A program made the position numbers and the translations under genes. Shown here in pieces: positions 17,720 to 27,024 of a stretch of DNA of 64,000 bases. The DNA comes from Rudaea sp. 3F27F6 (GTDB lineage: Bacteria; Pseudomonadota; Gammaproteobacteria; Xanthomonadales; Rhodanobacteraceae), in contig NZ_SCNG01000006.1 of NCBI RefSeq assembly GCF_005503555.1, forward strand, positions 1 to 64,000. Direction: 5' to 3'. The notes under the pieces were generated by a model, which made no database searches, had not been told where the DNA came from, and worked only from the letters and a program-made list of their open reading frames with translations. The number at the start of each line of letters is the position of its first letter. The first letter of the stretch is position 1.

Positions 17720-18580
17720 TCAGATGATTCCGAGAAACAGCAGGGCGAGGCCGCCGGCGATCACCGCGGCCGCGGCGATCAGCCACCAGATGTCGTTCTT
17801 GCCGGCACCGTTCGGTTGCCCGTCGCCGCTCGGCGACGCAGCCGAAGCGGACGACGGCACCGCTTTCATCGTCTGGGTGACGTTCGGCGAAAAATCCTGC
17901 GCCGAGTGTGCGCCATGACTGCTGCTGGAACGTTGCGGAAATCCGGGCGCCTCGACGAGGAAACGGTCGCGGCCGAAGCACAGTTGATCGCCCGCCTGCA
18001 GGATCGCGTCGCTGGTTTCGACGCCATTGACGAAGGTGCTGCCCGCATCGAGATTGCGCAGCACGATCGTCCCGTCGATGTATTCGACTGCCGCATGCCG
18101 CGCGGTCATGCCGGGTTCGTCGAGGCGCAGATCGGCCTGATCGCCGCTACCGACGACGAGCCGGCCGCGCACCGGCACGATTTTGCCGAAATGCATGCCC
18201 GACAGGCCGCGCAGCAGCACGCGCGCCGGCAGGTGGCGCACGGCTTCGGGCGAGGACTGCGATGCGGGCGGCGGAATGTCGTCGCGAATGTCGGCGTCGT
18301 GGTCGGGCTTGAGCACGAACGGCACGCTGCCGAGGCTGACCATATCGCCGTAGCGCAGGATCGCGCGTTCGCGCACCGGCCGCGTATTTACATGCGTGCG
18401 CGCCTGCGCGTCGAGCACACTCAGCTCGATTCCGCGCTCGCTCAGCCTGAGGCGCACATGATGCGGCGCGACGCCAGTACCGGCGACCGTGATGCCATTG
18501 TCCGCCGCCGTGCCGATCCGGGTCTCGCCGGCGCCGACCAAGGTGTCATCCTGTTCCTTGTTCGGGAAGGAAATACGCAT
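17720..18580 (-). CDS. Double FHA-domain protein with C-terminal membrane anchor
   Basis: 286 residues. Two forkhead-associated domains, about 15-92 and 135-212. The second has the more canonical signature (VVGSGDQADLRLDEPGMTARH, then LRNLDAGSTFVNG), predicting phosphothreonine binding; the first (GTAADNGITVAGTGVAPHH) is more divergent. A Ser/Pro/Gly-rich linker leads to one C-terminal helix (about 262-284), giving a tail-anchored protein with its FHA domains in the cytoplasm. ATG 18580 is chosen because upstream codons overlap the promoter region of the divergent PHA gene. It may recruit phosphorylated partners to the membrane and could read out a Ser/Thr kinase such as the one at 768-3479; that link is inference. 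It is 35 bp upstream of pqiA. Confidence 0.85.
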   Translation of the reverse strand: MRISFPNKEQDDTLVGAGETRIGTAADNGITVAGTGVAPHHVRLRLSERGIELSVLDAQARTHVNTRPVRERAILRYGDMVSLGSVPFVLKPDHDADIRDDIPPPASQSSPEAVRHLPARVLLRGLSGMHFGKIVPVRGRLVVGSGDQADLRLDEPGMTARHAAVEYIDGTIVLRNLDAGSTFVNGVETSDAILQAGDQLCFGRDRFLVEAPGFPQRSSSSHGAHSAQDFSPNVTQTMKAVPSSASAASPSGDGQPNGAGKNDIWWLIAAAAVIAGGLALLFLGII

Positions 18581-18661
18581 GCTTGAATATCGTTCCGCTT
18601 CTTTGTACACAATGTAGCATACGGCCCCGAGAATCGGCCCTGAACAGACCAAGGAAATTCC

Positions 18662-18937
18662 ATGCCCAGCATCGACATCCGCCGCAAACATCATCATTCA
18701 CTGAAAGAAGCGAAAGCTGCGGTGAAGAAGACCGCCGCCGCCATCGGCAAGAAGTTCGGTATCGAGAGCGAATGGGATGGCGACACCCTGCACTTCGAGC
18801 GCGCCGGTGCGAGCGGTGCGATCCACGTCACCGACAAAGAAGTCCACGTCACCGCGCAACTGGGCTTTCTCCTCGGCGCCTTGAAACCGATGATCGAGAA
18901 GGAAATCGAAAGCCATCTCGACAAGGGACTCGCTTGA
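18662..18937 (+). CDS. Polyhydroxyalkanoic acid system family protein
   Basis: 91 residues. The sequence (N-terminus MPSIDIRRKHHHSLKEAK, centre FGIESEWDGDTLHFERAGASG, C-terminus KPMIEKEIESHLDKGL) fits the small polyhydroxyalkanoate granule-region protein family (PF09650-like). Members are encoded near phasins and PHA synthases; biochemical role is not established. It is 109 bp upstream of a phasin gene on the same strand and divergent from the FHA gene. No PHA synthase lies in the window. Confidence 0.85.
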   Translation: MPSIDIRRKHHHSLKEAKAAVKKTAAAIGKKFGIESEWDGDTLHFERAGASGAIHVTDKEVHVTAQLGFLLGALKPMIEKEIESHLDKGLA

Positions 18938-19046
18938 ATCCGCCGAGCGAGCCGCAGTTGGCATAGTGTGAATATTCTAGGCTGCATCCCTAGATTGAGC
19001 CCATGGCGACGCATCCGCGTCCTCGAATCGTAACGGGAGTAAAACG

Positions 19047-19703
19047 ATGGCTGGCAAACCGAAACTCAAGTCGAAATCCAAGGCCAAGACGGCCGCGAAC
19101 GAAGCCGCATCGGCGTCGAACAAGTCGATCGTGGAATCTGCTCAGCAGATCTGGCTCGCCGGCCTCGGCGCGTTGACCAAGGCGCGCGAAGACGGCACCA
19201 AGTTGTTCGAGAACCTGGTCAAGGAAGGACTGAGTCTGGAAGCGGCGACGCGCAAGATCGCGACCGGCAAGGTCGACGAAGTGCGCGGTGCGGTCGAAAC
19301 CGGCGTCAGCCAGGTGCGCGAGCGCACGCAGGAAACCTGGGACCGCCTCGAGCAGGTCTTCGAGTCGCGTGTTTCGCGCGCGCTAGGCAAGCTCGGCGTG
19401 CCGGGACGCAAGGAGATCGACGAACTGCTCAAGCGCGTCGACGAGCTCAACAAGCACGTGGTCAACCTCAACTCGGCGGCAAAGAAAGTCGGCTTCGGCG
19501 AGACCCTGACCAATAAGGTCAAGCGCGCGCGCGACGACTTCGGCGATCTGGTCAAGGACATCGAGGAAGCCCAGCTCGCGGCCAAGCAGACCGTGCAGCG
19601 TTCGGTCGCCCGCCTGACCGACGCGGTCGTGCCGGCCAAGCCGAAAGCGGCCGCCAAGAAGGCGGTAAAGAAGGTCGCGAAGAAGGTCGCCAAGAAGAAA
19701 TAA
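19047..19703 (+). CDS. Phasin family protein (PhaF/PhaI type) with histone-like tail
   Basis: 218 residues. The phasin domain (about 25-125) contains IWLAGLGALTKAREDGTKLF, which coats the surface of PHA granules; a coiled-coil region follows (about 120-160). The last 30 residues are a lysine/alanine repeat (AKKAVKKVAKKVAKKK) like the histone-H1-like tail of PhaF, which can bind DNA and help segregate granules. Start ATG 19047 is preceded by GGGAG at 19035-19039. A strong terminator follows at 19732. Granule coating is supported by homology-like features; DNA binding is inferred from the tail. Confidence 0.9.
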   Translation: MAGKPKLKSKSKAKTAANEAASASNKSIVESAQQIWLAGLGALTKAREDGTKLFENLVKEGLSLEAATRKIATGKVDEVRGAVETGVSQVRERTQETWDRLEQVFESRVSRALGKLGVPGRKEIDELLKRVDELNKHVVNLNSAAKKVGFGETLTNKVKRARDDFGDLVKDIEEAQLAAKQTVQRSVARLTDAVVPAKPKAAAKKAVKKVAKKVAKKK

Positions 19704-19731
19704 GCGCCACCGCATCATCGCTTCGCTGCAA

Positions 19732-19766
19732 AAAACCCCCGGGCTCAACCCGGGGGTTTTGCTTTT
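19732..19766 (+). terminator. Rho-independent terminator of the PHA granule genes
   Basis: AAAACCCCCGGG at 19732-19743, loop CTCAA, CCCGGGGGTTTT at 19749-19760: a perfect 12-bp stem with A and T tails, followed by GCTTTT. It is placed 28 bp after the phasin stop. Confidence 0.9.
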
Positions 19767-19843
19767 CGGGGCCGGAAAAACCGCACTGCGTCAGGCAGAA
19801 ACCGCTCCGTCATATTAAATAAACTTAATAGTATGTAATTGCC

Positions 19844-19873
19844 TTGACAATCATTGCTTCGACAATATTATTG
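19844..19873 (+). promoter_or_regulatory. Promoter and probable self-operator of the MarR-type gene
   Basis: TTGACA (19844-19849), 16-bp spacer, TATTAT (19866-19871). With normal spacing transcription would begin at or next to the A of the ATG at 19878, giving a leaderless or near-leaderless mRNA. Two short palindromes, CAATCATTG (19848-19856) and CAATATTATTG (19863-19873), overlap the -35 and -10 boxes and are good candidates for binding of the encoded repressor. The stretch is AT-rich compared with its surroundings. Confidence 0.6.
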
Positions 19874-19877
19874 CCGC

Positions 19878-20339
19878 ATGCAAAAACATCTCTCCCTGCA
19901 CGATCTGCGCGACGACTCGAGCCTGCCCCTGCTGATCCGGCAGATTCGCGAAAGCATGCTGCGTCTGATCGAACGCGAGATCAAAGCGGACGGTGTCGAG
20001 ATCAACTACAGCCAGCATCTCGTCGTGAAGATCCTTGCCAAGACCGGACCGCAGATGCCGGGCGACCTCGCACGCTTCCTCGACCACAACGCCGGCGCGA
20101 TGACGCGCCTGATCGACCAGCTCGAAGACAAGGGCTATGTGCGGCGCAAGCCGCATGCCCAGGATCGCCGTGCGCTGACGATCGAGCTGACCCCGGCCGG
20201 GCAGGATCTCTGGCGCGCGATGAGCCAATACATGGAGCGGGCCCAGGAACTGGCCATGCAAGACCTGAAAGCTCCCGACCGGACCAAACTGTTCGAGCTG
20301 CTCAAGCGCGTGCGCGACACGCTCGACCAGACCCCCTGA
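19878..20339 (+). CDS. MarR-family transcriptional regulator of the efflux operon
   Basis: 153 residues from ATG 19878 (a TTG eight codons earlier is less likely because it falls in the promoter). The winged-helix core spans about 40-110: GDLARFLDHNAGAMTRLIDQLE is the recognition helix-turn-helix, and GYVRRKPHAQDRRALTIELT is the wing with the Asp-Arg-Arg typical of MarR. It lies 22 bp upstream of the efflux genes and probably represses them as EmrR does, releasing on binding a phenolic or drug ligand. The ligand is unknown. Confidence 0.9.
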   Translation: MQKHLSLHDLRDDSSLPLLIRQIRESMLRLIEREIKADGVEINYSQHLVVKILAKTGPQMPGDLARFLDHNAGAMTRLIDQLEDKGYVRRKPHAQDRRALTIELTPAGQDLWRAMSQYMERAQELAMQDLKAPDRTKLFELLKRVRDTLDQTP

Positions 20340-20361
20340 ATCACCTCGAAAGAACCCTCCC

Positions 20362-21816
20362 ATGCGTGCCATCTCCTTCCCCCTTCTGCTCCTTTCCGCC
20401 GCAATCGCGCTGGCCGGTTGCGCCAGCACGGCCGGCCTGCATACCGACGGTGTGGCGACTGATGCGGCGACCCTGCACAGCGAACGCGCCTTCGCCAAGA
20501 TCAAGACCACGCCGGCGGCGTGGCCGTCCGCCGATTGGTGGACGCGCCTCGGCGACACGCAACTCGACACGCTGATCGGCGAAGCGCTCAAGGACAACCC
20601 CGACCTCGCCAGCGCCGACGCACGCGCCAAGCAGGCGCAGAGCCAGGTCGAAGCGCAGAACGCCAAGCGCCTGCCGACCGTGAACGCCGACGGCAGCGTG
20701 GCCGGTGTACGTCTGCCGACCACGGCGTTCCCGAAGCCGATCGGCGGCTCGTTCCAGACTTTCCCAGCGGTCTACGCGAGCTTCAGTTGGGGGCTCGACA
20801 TCTGGGGCGGCAAGCGCGCCGCCTGGGAAGCCGCGCTCGGCCAGGCCCGCGCTGCCGAGATCGACGCGCACGCCGCGCGCCTGACGCTCTCGGTCAACGT
20901 CGCGCGCGCCTACGTGCAGCTCGGCTACGGTTTCGCGGAAAAGGACGTCGCCGATGCCCAGCTCAAGCGCGCCAACGCGTCGTATACCCTGGTCAAGCAG
21001 CGTGTCGCCGCCGGCATCGACAACCAGATGCAGATCAAGCAGGCCGAAGCCGAGGTCGCCAGCGCCGAACAGCAGGTTGCCGTCGCCGACGAGGCGATCG
21101 ACTCCGGCCGCATCGCCCTCGCCGTTCTACTCGGCAAGGGCCCGGATCGCGGCCTCGACATCGCGCGCCCGCAGGCGCTCAAGCCCGCGGCGCTCGAACT
21201 GCCGCCGAGTCTCACCGCCGACCTGATCGGCCGCCGCGCCGATCTCGTCGCCGCGCGCTGGCGCGTCGAAGCGGCGACGAAGAACATCGCCGCGGTCAAG
21301 ACCGAGTTCCTGCCGAACCTGAGCCTGTCGGCTTTCGCCGGCCTCACTTCGTCGTCGGCGGACAATCTGTTCTCGCTGCCGGCACGCTTCTATATGGTGC
21401 AGCCCGCGATCAGCCTGCCGATCTTCGACGGCGGCCGCCGCCGCTCCGACCTGCGCAACGCCGATTCGAGCTACGACCTTGCCGTCGCCCAGTACAACTC
21501 GACCCTGGTCGGCGCGATCAACGACGTCGCCGACCGCGTCGCCAACCTCGATTCGCTGCATATCCAGATATCCGCCCAGCATCGCGCGGTCGAGGCCGCG
21601 CGTAATGCCTGGGACCTGAGCCAGCAGCGCTACAAGGCCGGCATCGGCAGCTACCTCGACAGCCTGAGCGTGCAGCAGCAACTGCTCACCGCCGAGCAGC
21701 GCCTCGCCGTGCTCGACGCGCAGCAGGTCGACACCTCGGTGCGCCTCGTCCAGGCGCTCGGCGGCGGCTTCGACGCGAGCGGCGACGTACCGCCGATCGC
21801 GAGCGCCACGCCGTAA
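20362..21816 (+). CDS. Outer-membrane factor lipoprotein of a tripartite efflux system (NodT/OprM family)
   Basis: 484 residues. Lipoprotein signal with lipobox LAGC (Cys20). Two outer-membrane-efflux repeats (about 75-260 and 290-470), each with the long alpha-barrel helices; SADLIGRRADLVAARWRVEAA-like sequence (LTADLIGRRADLVAARWRVE) marks the second repeat and RYKAGIGSYLDSLSVQQQLL the end. It forms the TolC-like exit duct. Encoded between the MarR gene and the membrane fusion protein, so this operon carries its own outer-membrane channel, unlike E. coli emrAB, which borrows TolC. Confidence 0.93.
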   Translation: MRAISFPLLLLSAAIALAGCASTAGLHTDGVATDAATLHSERAFAKIKTTPAAWPSADWWTRLGDTQLDTLIGEALKDNPDLASADARAKQAQSQVEAQNAKRLPTVNADGSVAGVRLPTTAFPKPIGGSFQTFPAVYASFSWGLDIWGGKRAAWEAALGQARAAEIDAHAARLTLSVNVARAYVQLGYGFAEKDVADAQLKRANASYTLVKQRVAAGIDNQMQIKQAEAEVASAEQQVAVADEAIDSGRIALAVLLGKGPDRGLDIARPQALKPAALELPPSLTADLIGRRADLVAARWRVEAATKNIAAVKTEFLPNLSLSAFAGLTSSSADNLFSLPARFYMVQPAISLPIFDGGRRRSDLRNADSSYDLAVAQYNSTLVGAINDVADRVANLDSLHIQISAQHRAVEAARNAWDLSQQRYKAGIGSYLDSLSVQQQLLTAEQRLAVLDAQQVDTSVRLVQALGGGFDASGDVPPIASATP

Positions 21817-21858
21817 TCGATCGAAAAAATTCCCCGACATTCTCTTGAGACTCAAGCC

Positions 21859-23052
21859 ATGAGCACCCCGAACCCCACCCGCGAAACCGCCGCGCCGACC
21901 AACGGCCGGCGCAAGTTCCTGCTGCGCCTCGTCCTCCTGATCGTCGTGCTCGGCGCTGCCGGCTTCGGCGTCTGGTACTACACGATCGGCCGCTGGTACG
22001 AAGGCACCGACGACGCCTACGTCAACGGCAACGTCGTGCAGATCACCCCGCAGGTCATCGGCACCGTGATCAAGATCAACGCCGACGACGGCAACCTCGT
22101 GCACAAGGGCGACGTACTCGTCGAAATCGACGGCAGCGATGCGCGCATTGCCTTGCAGCAGGCCGAAGCGCAGCTCGCGCGCACTGTGCGCCAGGTGCGC
22201 GGCCTGTACAGCAACGTCGAAAGCGGCCAGGCCGTGGTCGCTGCGCAGAAAGTGTCGCTCGACCGCGCACGTGCCGACTACGCGCGCCGCCAGGGGCTCG
22301 TCGCCACCGGCGCGATCTCGGCCGAAGAACTCGCCCACGCCCGCGACGCCCTCGCCGCGGCCGAGAGCCAGCTCGCTTCGACCCAGCAGCAGTTGAGCAC
22401 GACCCGCGCGCTCGTCGACGAGATCGTGATCGCCAAGCATCCCGATGTTCTCGCCACGTCGGCCGCGCTGCGCACCGCCTATCTCAACGACGTGCGCTCG
22501 AAGATCTACGCGCCGGTCGACGGTTATGTCGCCAAGCGCAGCGTGCAGGTCGGCCAGCGCATCCAGCCCGGCACCGCCTTGATGGCGGTCGTGCCGCTGC
22601 ATCAGGTCTGGGTCGACGCGAACTTCAAGGAAACCCAGCTCGCGCATATGCGCATCGGTCAGCCGGTCACGCTGAAGTCGGACCTCTATGGCGGCAGCCT
22701 CGAATTCCGCGGCAAGATTCAGAGTCTCGGCGTCGGTACCGGTAGTGCGTTCGCGCTGCTGCCGGCACAGAACGCGACCGGCAACTGGATCAAGATCGTC
22801 CAGCGCATTCCGGTGCGCATCGAACTCGACCCGAAGGAACTCGACAAGAACCCACTGCGCATCGGCCTGTCGATGGCGGTCGACGTGAACCTGCACGACC
22901 AGAGCGGCCCTGCCCTCGCCCAGCAAGCGCCGAAGGAGCCCGTGTTCACCACCGACATCTATCAGAACCAGATGCAGGGCGCGCAGGCCGACATCGACCG
23001 CATCATCCACGAAAATGCGGCACGTCCTGGCGAGGCTTTGTCGCAGCGCTGA
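21859..23052 (+). CDS. emrA: EmrA-type periplasmic membrane fusion protein
   Basis: 397 residues of the HlyD family. N-terminal membrane helix (about 23-46), lipoyl half-motifs (GTDDAYVNGNVVQITPQV near 55-72 and IYAPVDGYVAKRSVQVGQRI near 215-234), a coiled-coil hairpin between them (about 105-200), and a beta-barrel domain. The family links the inner-membrane pump to the outer-membrane duct. It is 42 bp downstream of the duct gene and 109 bp upstream of emrB. The EmrA label rests on operon context and family pattern. Confidence 0.93.
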   Translation: MSTPNPTRETAAPTNGRRKFLLRLVLLIVVLGAAGFGVWYYTIGRWYEGTDDAYVNGNVVQITPQVIGTVIKINADDGNLVHKGDVLVEIDGSDARIALQQAEAQLARTVRQVRGLYSNVESGQAVVAAQKVSLDRARADYARRQGLVATGAISAEELAHARDALAAAESQLASTQQQLSTTRALVDEIVIAKHPDVLATSAALRTAYLNDVRSKIYAPVDGYVAKRSVQVGQRIQPGTALMAVVPLHQVWVDANFKETQLAHMRIGQPVTLKSDLYGGSLEFRGKIQSLGVGTGSAFALLPAQNATGNWIKIVQRIPVRIELDPKELDKNPLRIGLSMAVDVNLHDQSGPALAQQAPKEPVFTTDIYQNQMQGAQADIDRIIHENAARPGEALSQR

Positions 23053-23074
23053 GCTGCTTCGCTATTTGAAGTAC

Positions 23075-23147
23075 GGCGGTGAGCGGTGAGAGCGCAACAA
23101 GCTCTGGCGCTTTTGCTTCTTTCGCTCATCGCTCGCCGCTCACCGCC
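23075..23147. repeat. Long imperfect inverted repeat between emrA and emrB
   Basis: GGCGGTGAGCGGTGAG (23075-23090) followed by AGCG can pair with CGCTCATCGCTCGCCGCTCACCGCC at 23123-23147, leaving a loop of about 28 nt. It fills most of the 109-bp gap inside the efflux operon. The gap is long for this operon, so the structure may adjust emrA/emrB stoichiometry or be a mobile intergenic repeat; its arms contain the tandem unit GTGAGCG. Confidence 0.7.
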
Positions 23148-23161
23148 CACGATCTAAAAAA

Positions 23162-24703
23162 ATGGCCACGCCCAATCCCATCCCGTTCGTTCCGCGCAAC
23201 CCCGGCCTGACCACGATCGGCCTGTCGCTCGCCGTCTTCATGCAGGTGCTCGACACGACCATCGCCAACGTGTCCCTGCCGACGATCGCGGGCAACCTCG
23301 GCGCGAGTGCGGACCAGGCGACCTGGGTCATCACCTCGTTCGCGGTAAGCAACGCGATCGCGTTGCCGCTGACCGGCTTCCTCACCCGCCGCTTCGGCGA
23401 AGTGAAGCTCTTCGTCGCGACCACCCTGTTGTTCGTATTCGCCTCGTTCCTCTGCGGCATCGCCCAGAGCATGTCGATGCTGATCCTGTTCCGCGCGATC
23501 CAGGGCGCGGTCGCCGGACCGATGTACCCGGTCACGCAAAGTCTGCTGCTGTCGATTTATCCGCCGGAAAAACGCCCGCAGGCGCTCGCTCTGCTGGTCA
23601 TGGTGACGATCGTCGCGCCGATCGCCGGCCCGATCCTCGGCGGCTGGATCACCGACACCTACACCTGGCCGTGGATCTTCTTCGTCAACGTACCGGTCGG
23701 CATCTTCGCCGCGGGCGTGGTCTACCTGCAGATGCGCGCGCGTCCCTCGCAGACGATGCGGCCGAAGATGGATTACATCGGCTTGGCCACGCTTGTGATC
23801 GGCGTCGGTGCGCTGCAGGTTCTGCTCGACAAAGGCAACGACGAAGACTGGTTCCAATCGAATCTGATCATCATCCTCGCCATCGTCTCGGCGATCGCGC
23901 TGACTATCTTCCTGATCTGGGAGCTGACCGACAAAGAGCCGATCGTCGATCTCAAATTGTTCCGCCACAACAATTTCATCTTCGGCACGATCTCGATGAC
24001 CCTGGCCTACGGCGCATTCTTCGCGATCAACGTGCTGGTACCGCAGTGGCTGCAACGTTATCTAGGCTATACCGCGACCTGGGCCGGCCTCGCTGCCGCG
24101 CCGATCGGCATCCTGCCGATCCTGTTGACGCCGTTCGTCGGCAAATACATCAACCGGGTCGACCTGCGCATCGCTGCCGCGGCCGCGTTCTGCATCATGG
24201 GATCGACGAGCTTTATCCGCTCGGGTTTCTATCTCGAAGTCGATTTCTATCACGTGGCGATGGCCCAGTTTATCCAGGGCCTCGGCGTCGCCTTCTTCTT
24301 TATGCCGTTGATGCAGATCATGCTGTCCGATCTGCAGCCGCACGAGATCGCTTCGGGCACCGGCCTCGCGACCTTCGTGCGCAACCTCGGCGGCAGCTTT
24401 GCCGCGTCGATCACCAACTTCATGTGGCAGCATCGCGCCATCGTGCATCACGCGCAATTGACCGAACACCTGACGCCGTTCGACCCCGACACGCAGCAAG
24501 CCGTGGCGACGCTCGGCCGCGGCGACGACCCGGTGGCCTACCGTGTGCTCGACAATATGATCAATGCGCAGGCGTACCAGATCTCGTTCAACGAGCTGTT
24601 CCATGTGCTCGGCTACATCTTCCTCTCGCTGATCGTGGTGATCTGGTTCGCCCGCCCACCGTTCGGCGCGCGCGCTGGCGGCGGTGGCGGCGGCGGCCAT
24701 TGA
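23162..24703 (+). CDS. emrB: EmrB/QacA-type DHA2 drug:proton antiporter
   Basis: 513 residues with 14 predicted membrane helices, the DHA2 branch of the major facilitator superfamily. Motifs: LDTTIANVSLPTIAG in helix 1, FLTRRFGEVKLF (loop 2-3 motif A), and GPILGGWITDTYTWPWIFFVN in helix 5 (motif C). It exports hydrophobic drugs or uncouplers through EmrA and the outer-membrane duct using the proton gradient. The C-terminus ends in a seven-glycine run plus His that is probably disordered. Last gene of the operon; a terminator lies about 145 bp downstream. Confidence 0.94.
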   Translation: MATPNPIPFVPRNPGLTTIGLSLAVFMQVLDTTIANVSLPTIAGNLGASADQATWVITSFAVSNAIALPLTGFLTRRFGEVKLFVATTLLFVFASFLCGIAQSMSMLILFRAIQGAVAGPMYPVTQSLLLSIYPPEKRPQALALLVMVTIVAPIAGPILGGWITDTYTWPWIFFVNVPVGIFAAGVVYLQMRARPSQTMRPKMDYIGLATLVIGVGALQVLLDKGNDEDWFQSNLIIILAIVSAIALTIFLIWELTDKEPIVDLKLFRHNNFIFGTISMTLAYGAFFAINVLVPQWLQRYLGYTATWAGLAAAPIGILPILLTPFVGKYINRVDLRIAAAAAFCIMGSTSFIRSGFYLEVDFYHVAMAQFIQGLGVAFFFMPLMQIMLSDLQPHEIASGTGLATFVRNLGGSFAASITNFMWQHRAIVHHAQLTEHLTPFDPDTQQAVATLGRGDDPVAYRVLDNMINAQAYQISFNELFHVLGYIFLSLIVVIWFARPPFGARAGGGGGGGH

Positions 24704-24848
24704 GATTGATGCGAGCAATGAACCTGGCGAATCCGCGCGACGCGTATCGTCGCCATTCCTGGAATCGGATCGTTGCGCCTCGCATAGGCGCGATAGGCGC
24801 CTGCCTATCGTTGGACTAGAACGGTCGATGTGACATAGCAAAACAGAA

Positions 24849-24872
24849 GCCCCGCCGAAGCGGGGCTTTGCA
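24849..24872 (+). terminator. Rho-independent terminator
   Basis: AGCCCCGC (24849-24856), tetraloop CGAA, GCGGGGCT (24861-24868), then TT. An 8-bp GC-rich stem with short T tail downstream of the efflux operon; on the minus strand it is preceded by A residues and could also serve the small secreted-protein gene at 24931-25284. The rest of 24704-24930 holds no supportable gene. Confidence 0.75.
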
Positions 24873-24930
24873 TATCAAGACCAATTCGCTTGTCATCCCA
24901 TCCTTCCGCCGGGATGTCCAGCATCAGCGA

Positions 24931-25284
24931 CTACTGGTTGACGGAGCAAGACAACGGAGCCGATGCGCTGCCGAGCAAGTTCCGATTGGCGTCGAACGCC
25001 TGAACCGTCATTCGCTGGAGGTTGATTCTAGGCGGGCAGCCGGTGTTCTCGAGAGCAAAACATTCGGTCGAATTGCTGCACTCGCTGACGTTGTACGACT
25101 GAGTTCCGGAATACTCGTAAGTCCATACAATCGATACCGTGCCTGCAGGAACGCTGGCGTAGCAATCTCTTTCAAGGGTGCACATGAGACTGGTGCCGGA
25201 AGCTTGTGCGTGCACTGCGGAAGCAAATGGCAGGGCGCTTAGCGATAGCGCTGTCGTCAGAGCCACAACGATTGCGGTTTTCAT
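24931..25284 (-). CDS. Small secreted six-cysteine protein, function unknown
   Basis: 117 residues; I do not recognise a named family. A Sec signal peptide (MKTAIVVALTTALSLSALPF..., cleavage after AVHAQA) leaves about 89 residues with six cysteines at 35, 41, 69, 75, 83 and 113. Conserved-looking elements are RDCYASV, VWTYEYSG and FDANRNLLGSAS. A frameshifted relative lies at 35300-35649 with the same cysteine count and the DAN..L.GSAS ending. ATG 25284 is supported by AAGGAGA just upstream. Six cysteines in an exported protein suggest three disulfide bonds. The compact all-beta fold I would expect is inference. It is monocistronic, with no related neighbours. Confidence 0.75.
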   Translation of the reverse strand: MKTAIVVALTTALSLSALPFASAVHAQASGTSLMCTLERDCYASVPAGTVSIVWTYEYSGTQSYNVSECSNSTECFALENTGCPPRINLQRMTVQAFDANRNLLGSASAPLSCSVNQ

Positions 25285-25420
25285 GCTTTCTCCTTGCATA
25301 ACAACTGCCCCCTGCAGCATGAAATGCTAGCACTGTCAGTTCCGTCCGGGCTGTGCACTTGGTGCTGCGGCACGCCGGATCCGTACACGAGACCCGGCAT
25401 GATGAAGCGCATCGGAGGAG

Positions 25421-25936
25421 TCAGCCTTCCGCCGCGTAAAGCAAAGTCTCCTGCTCCAGCTTCGGCGGCAGGCGCAGTGATTTCTCGAAGCGGAAGCCAA
25501 GCTTTTCGAGCAACCCAATCGAGCGCTCGTTGCCCGGAGAAACAATCGCGACGATGCGCTGCAGGCCGAGCGTCTCGCGCGCATAAGTCATCGTCGCCGA
25601 ACCCGCTTCATAGGCGTAGCCGCCGCCGCGCCACGGCGGCAGAAAGGCGAAACCGAGATCGACGTCGTCCAGCGTCTCGCGCTTGATCAGGCCGCACATG
25701 CCGATCGCCTCGCCGTTCGTCTTGGTCTCGACACAGTAGAGGCCGTGGCCGTGCTTGGCGTACATATCGATCGGCCCGTTGCGCAGATAGGCGCGCGCAT
25801 CGTCGAGGCTGCGCACGCCTTTGTCGCCGATGAACTGCAGCCAGGCCGCATCGTTGACCAACTCGAAAACGAACGCAGCATCGCGTTCCTCGAGCCGGCG
25901 CAGGAGCAAACGCGGGGTTTCGAATACGATCGTCAT
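25421..25936 (-). CDS. GNAT-family N-acetyltransferase (RimJ/RimL type)
   Basis: 171 residues. The start TPRLLLRRLEERDAA is typical of the RimJ/RimL-like branch, VDLGFAFLPPWRGGGYAYEA contains the acetyl-CoA pyrophosphate loop (R/Q-x-x-G-x-A form WRGGGYA), and SIGLLEKLGFRFE is the usual C-terminal strand region. It transfers acetyl groups from acetyl-CoA to an amine, either a protein N-terminus or a small molecule. Substrate is unknown. It is followed on the same strand by nothing for 136 bp and preceded by an aldo/keto reductase gene 89 bp upstream. Confidence 0.9.
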   Translation of the reverse strand: MTIVFETPRLLLRRLEERDAAFVFELVNDAAWLQFIGDKGVRSLDDARAYLRNGPIDMYAKHGHGLYCVETKTNGEAIGMCGLIKRETLDDVDLGFAFLPPWRGGGYAYEAGSATMTYARETLGLQRIVAIVSPGNERSIGLLEKLGFRFEKSLRLPPKLEQETLLYAAEG

Positions 25937-26025
25937 GGCGGTTCCGCAATCGGACAGAACCGCACTCTATCGATTTTGTCCGGGCGACGACAGAGACTTG
26001 CGAAGCGCCGCCCGCGCATTGCGGT

Positions 26026-27024
<999 letters not shown>

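Noticed and set aside
24680-24700. Poly-glycine end of EmrB as a possible frameshift scar
   Set aside because: The frame stays open to a normal stop, and Gly-rich tails are known at transporter C-termini.
24895-24917. CATCCC...GGGATG hairpin as terminator of the small secreted gene
   Set aside because: Only six base pairs with an 11-nt loop; the better hairpin is at 24849-24868.
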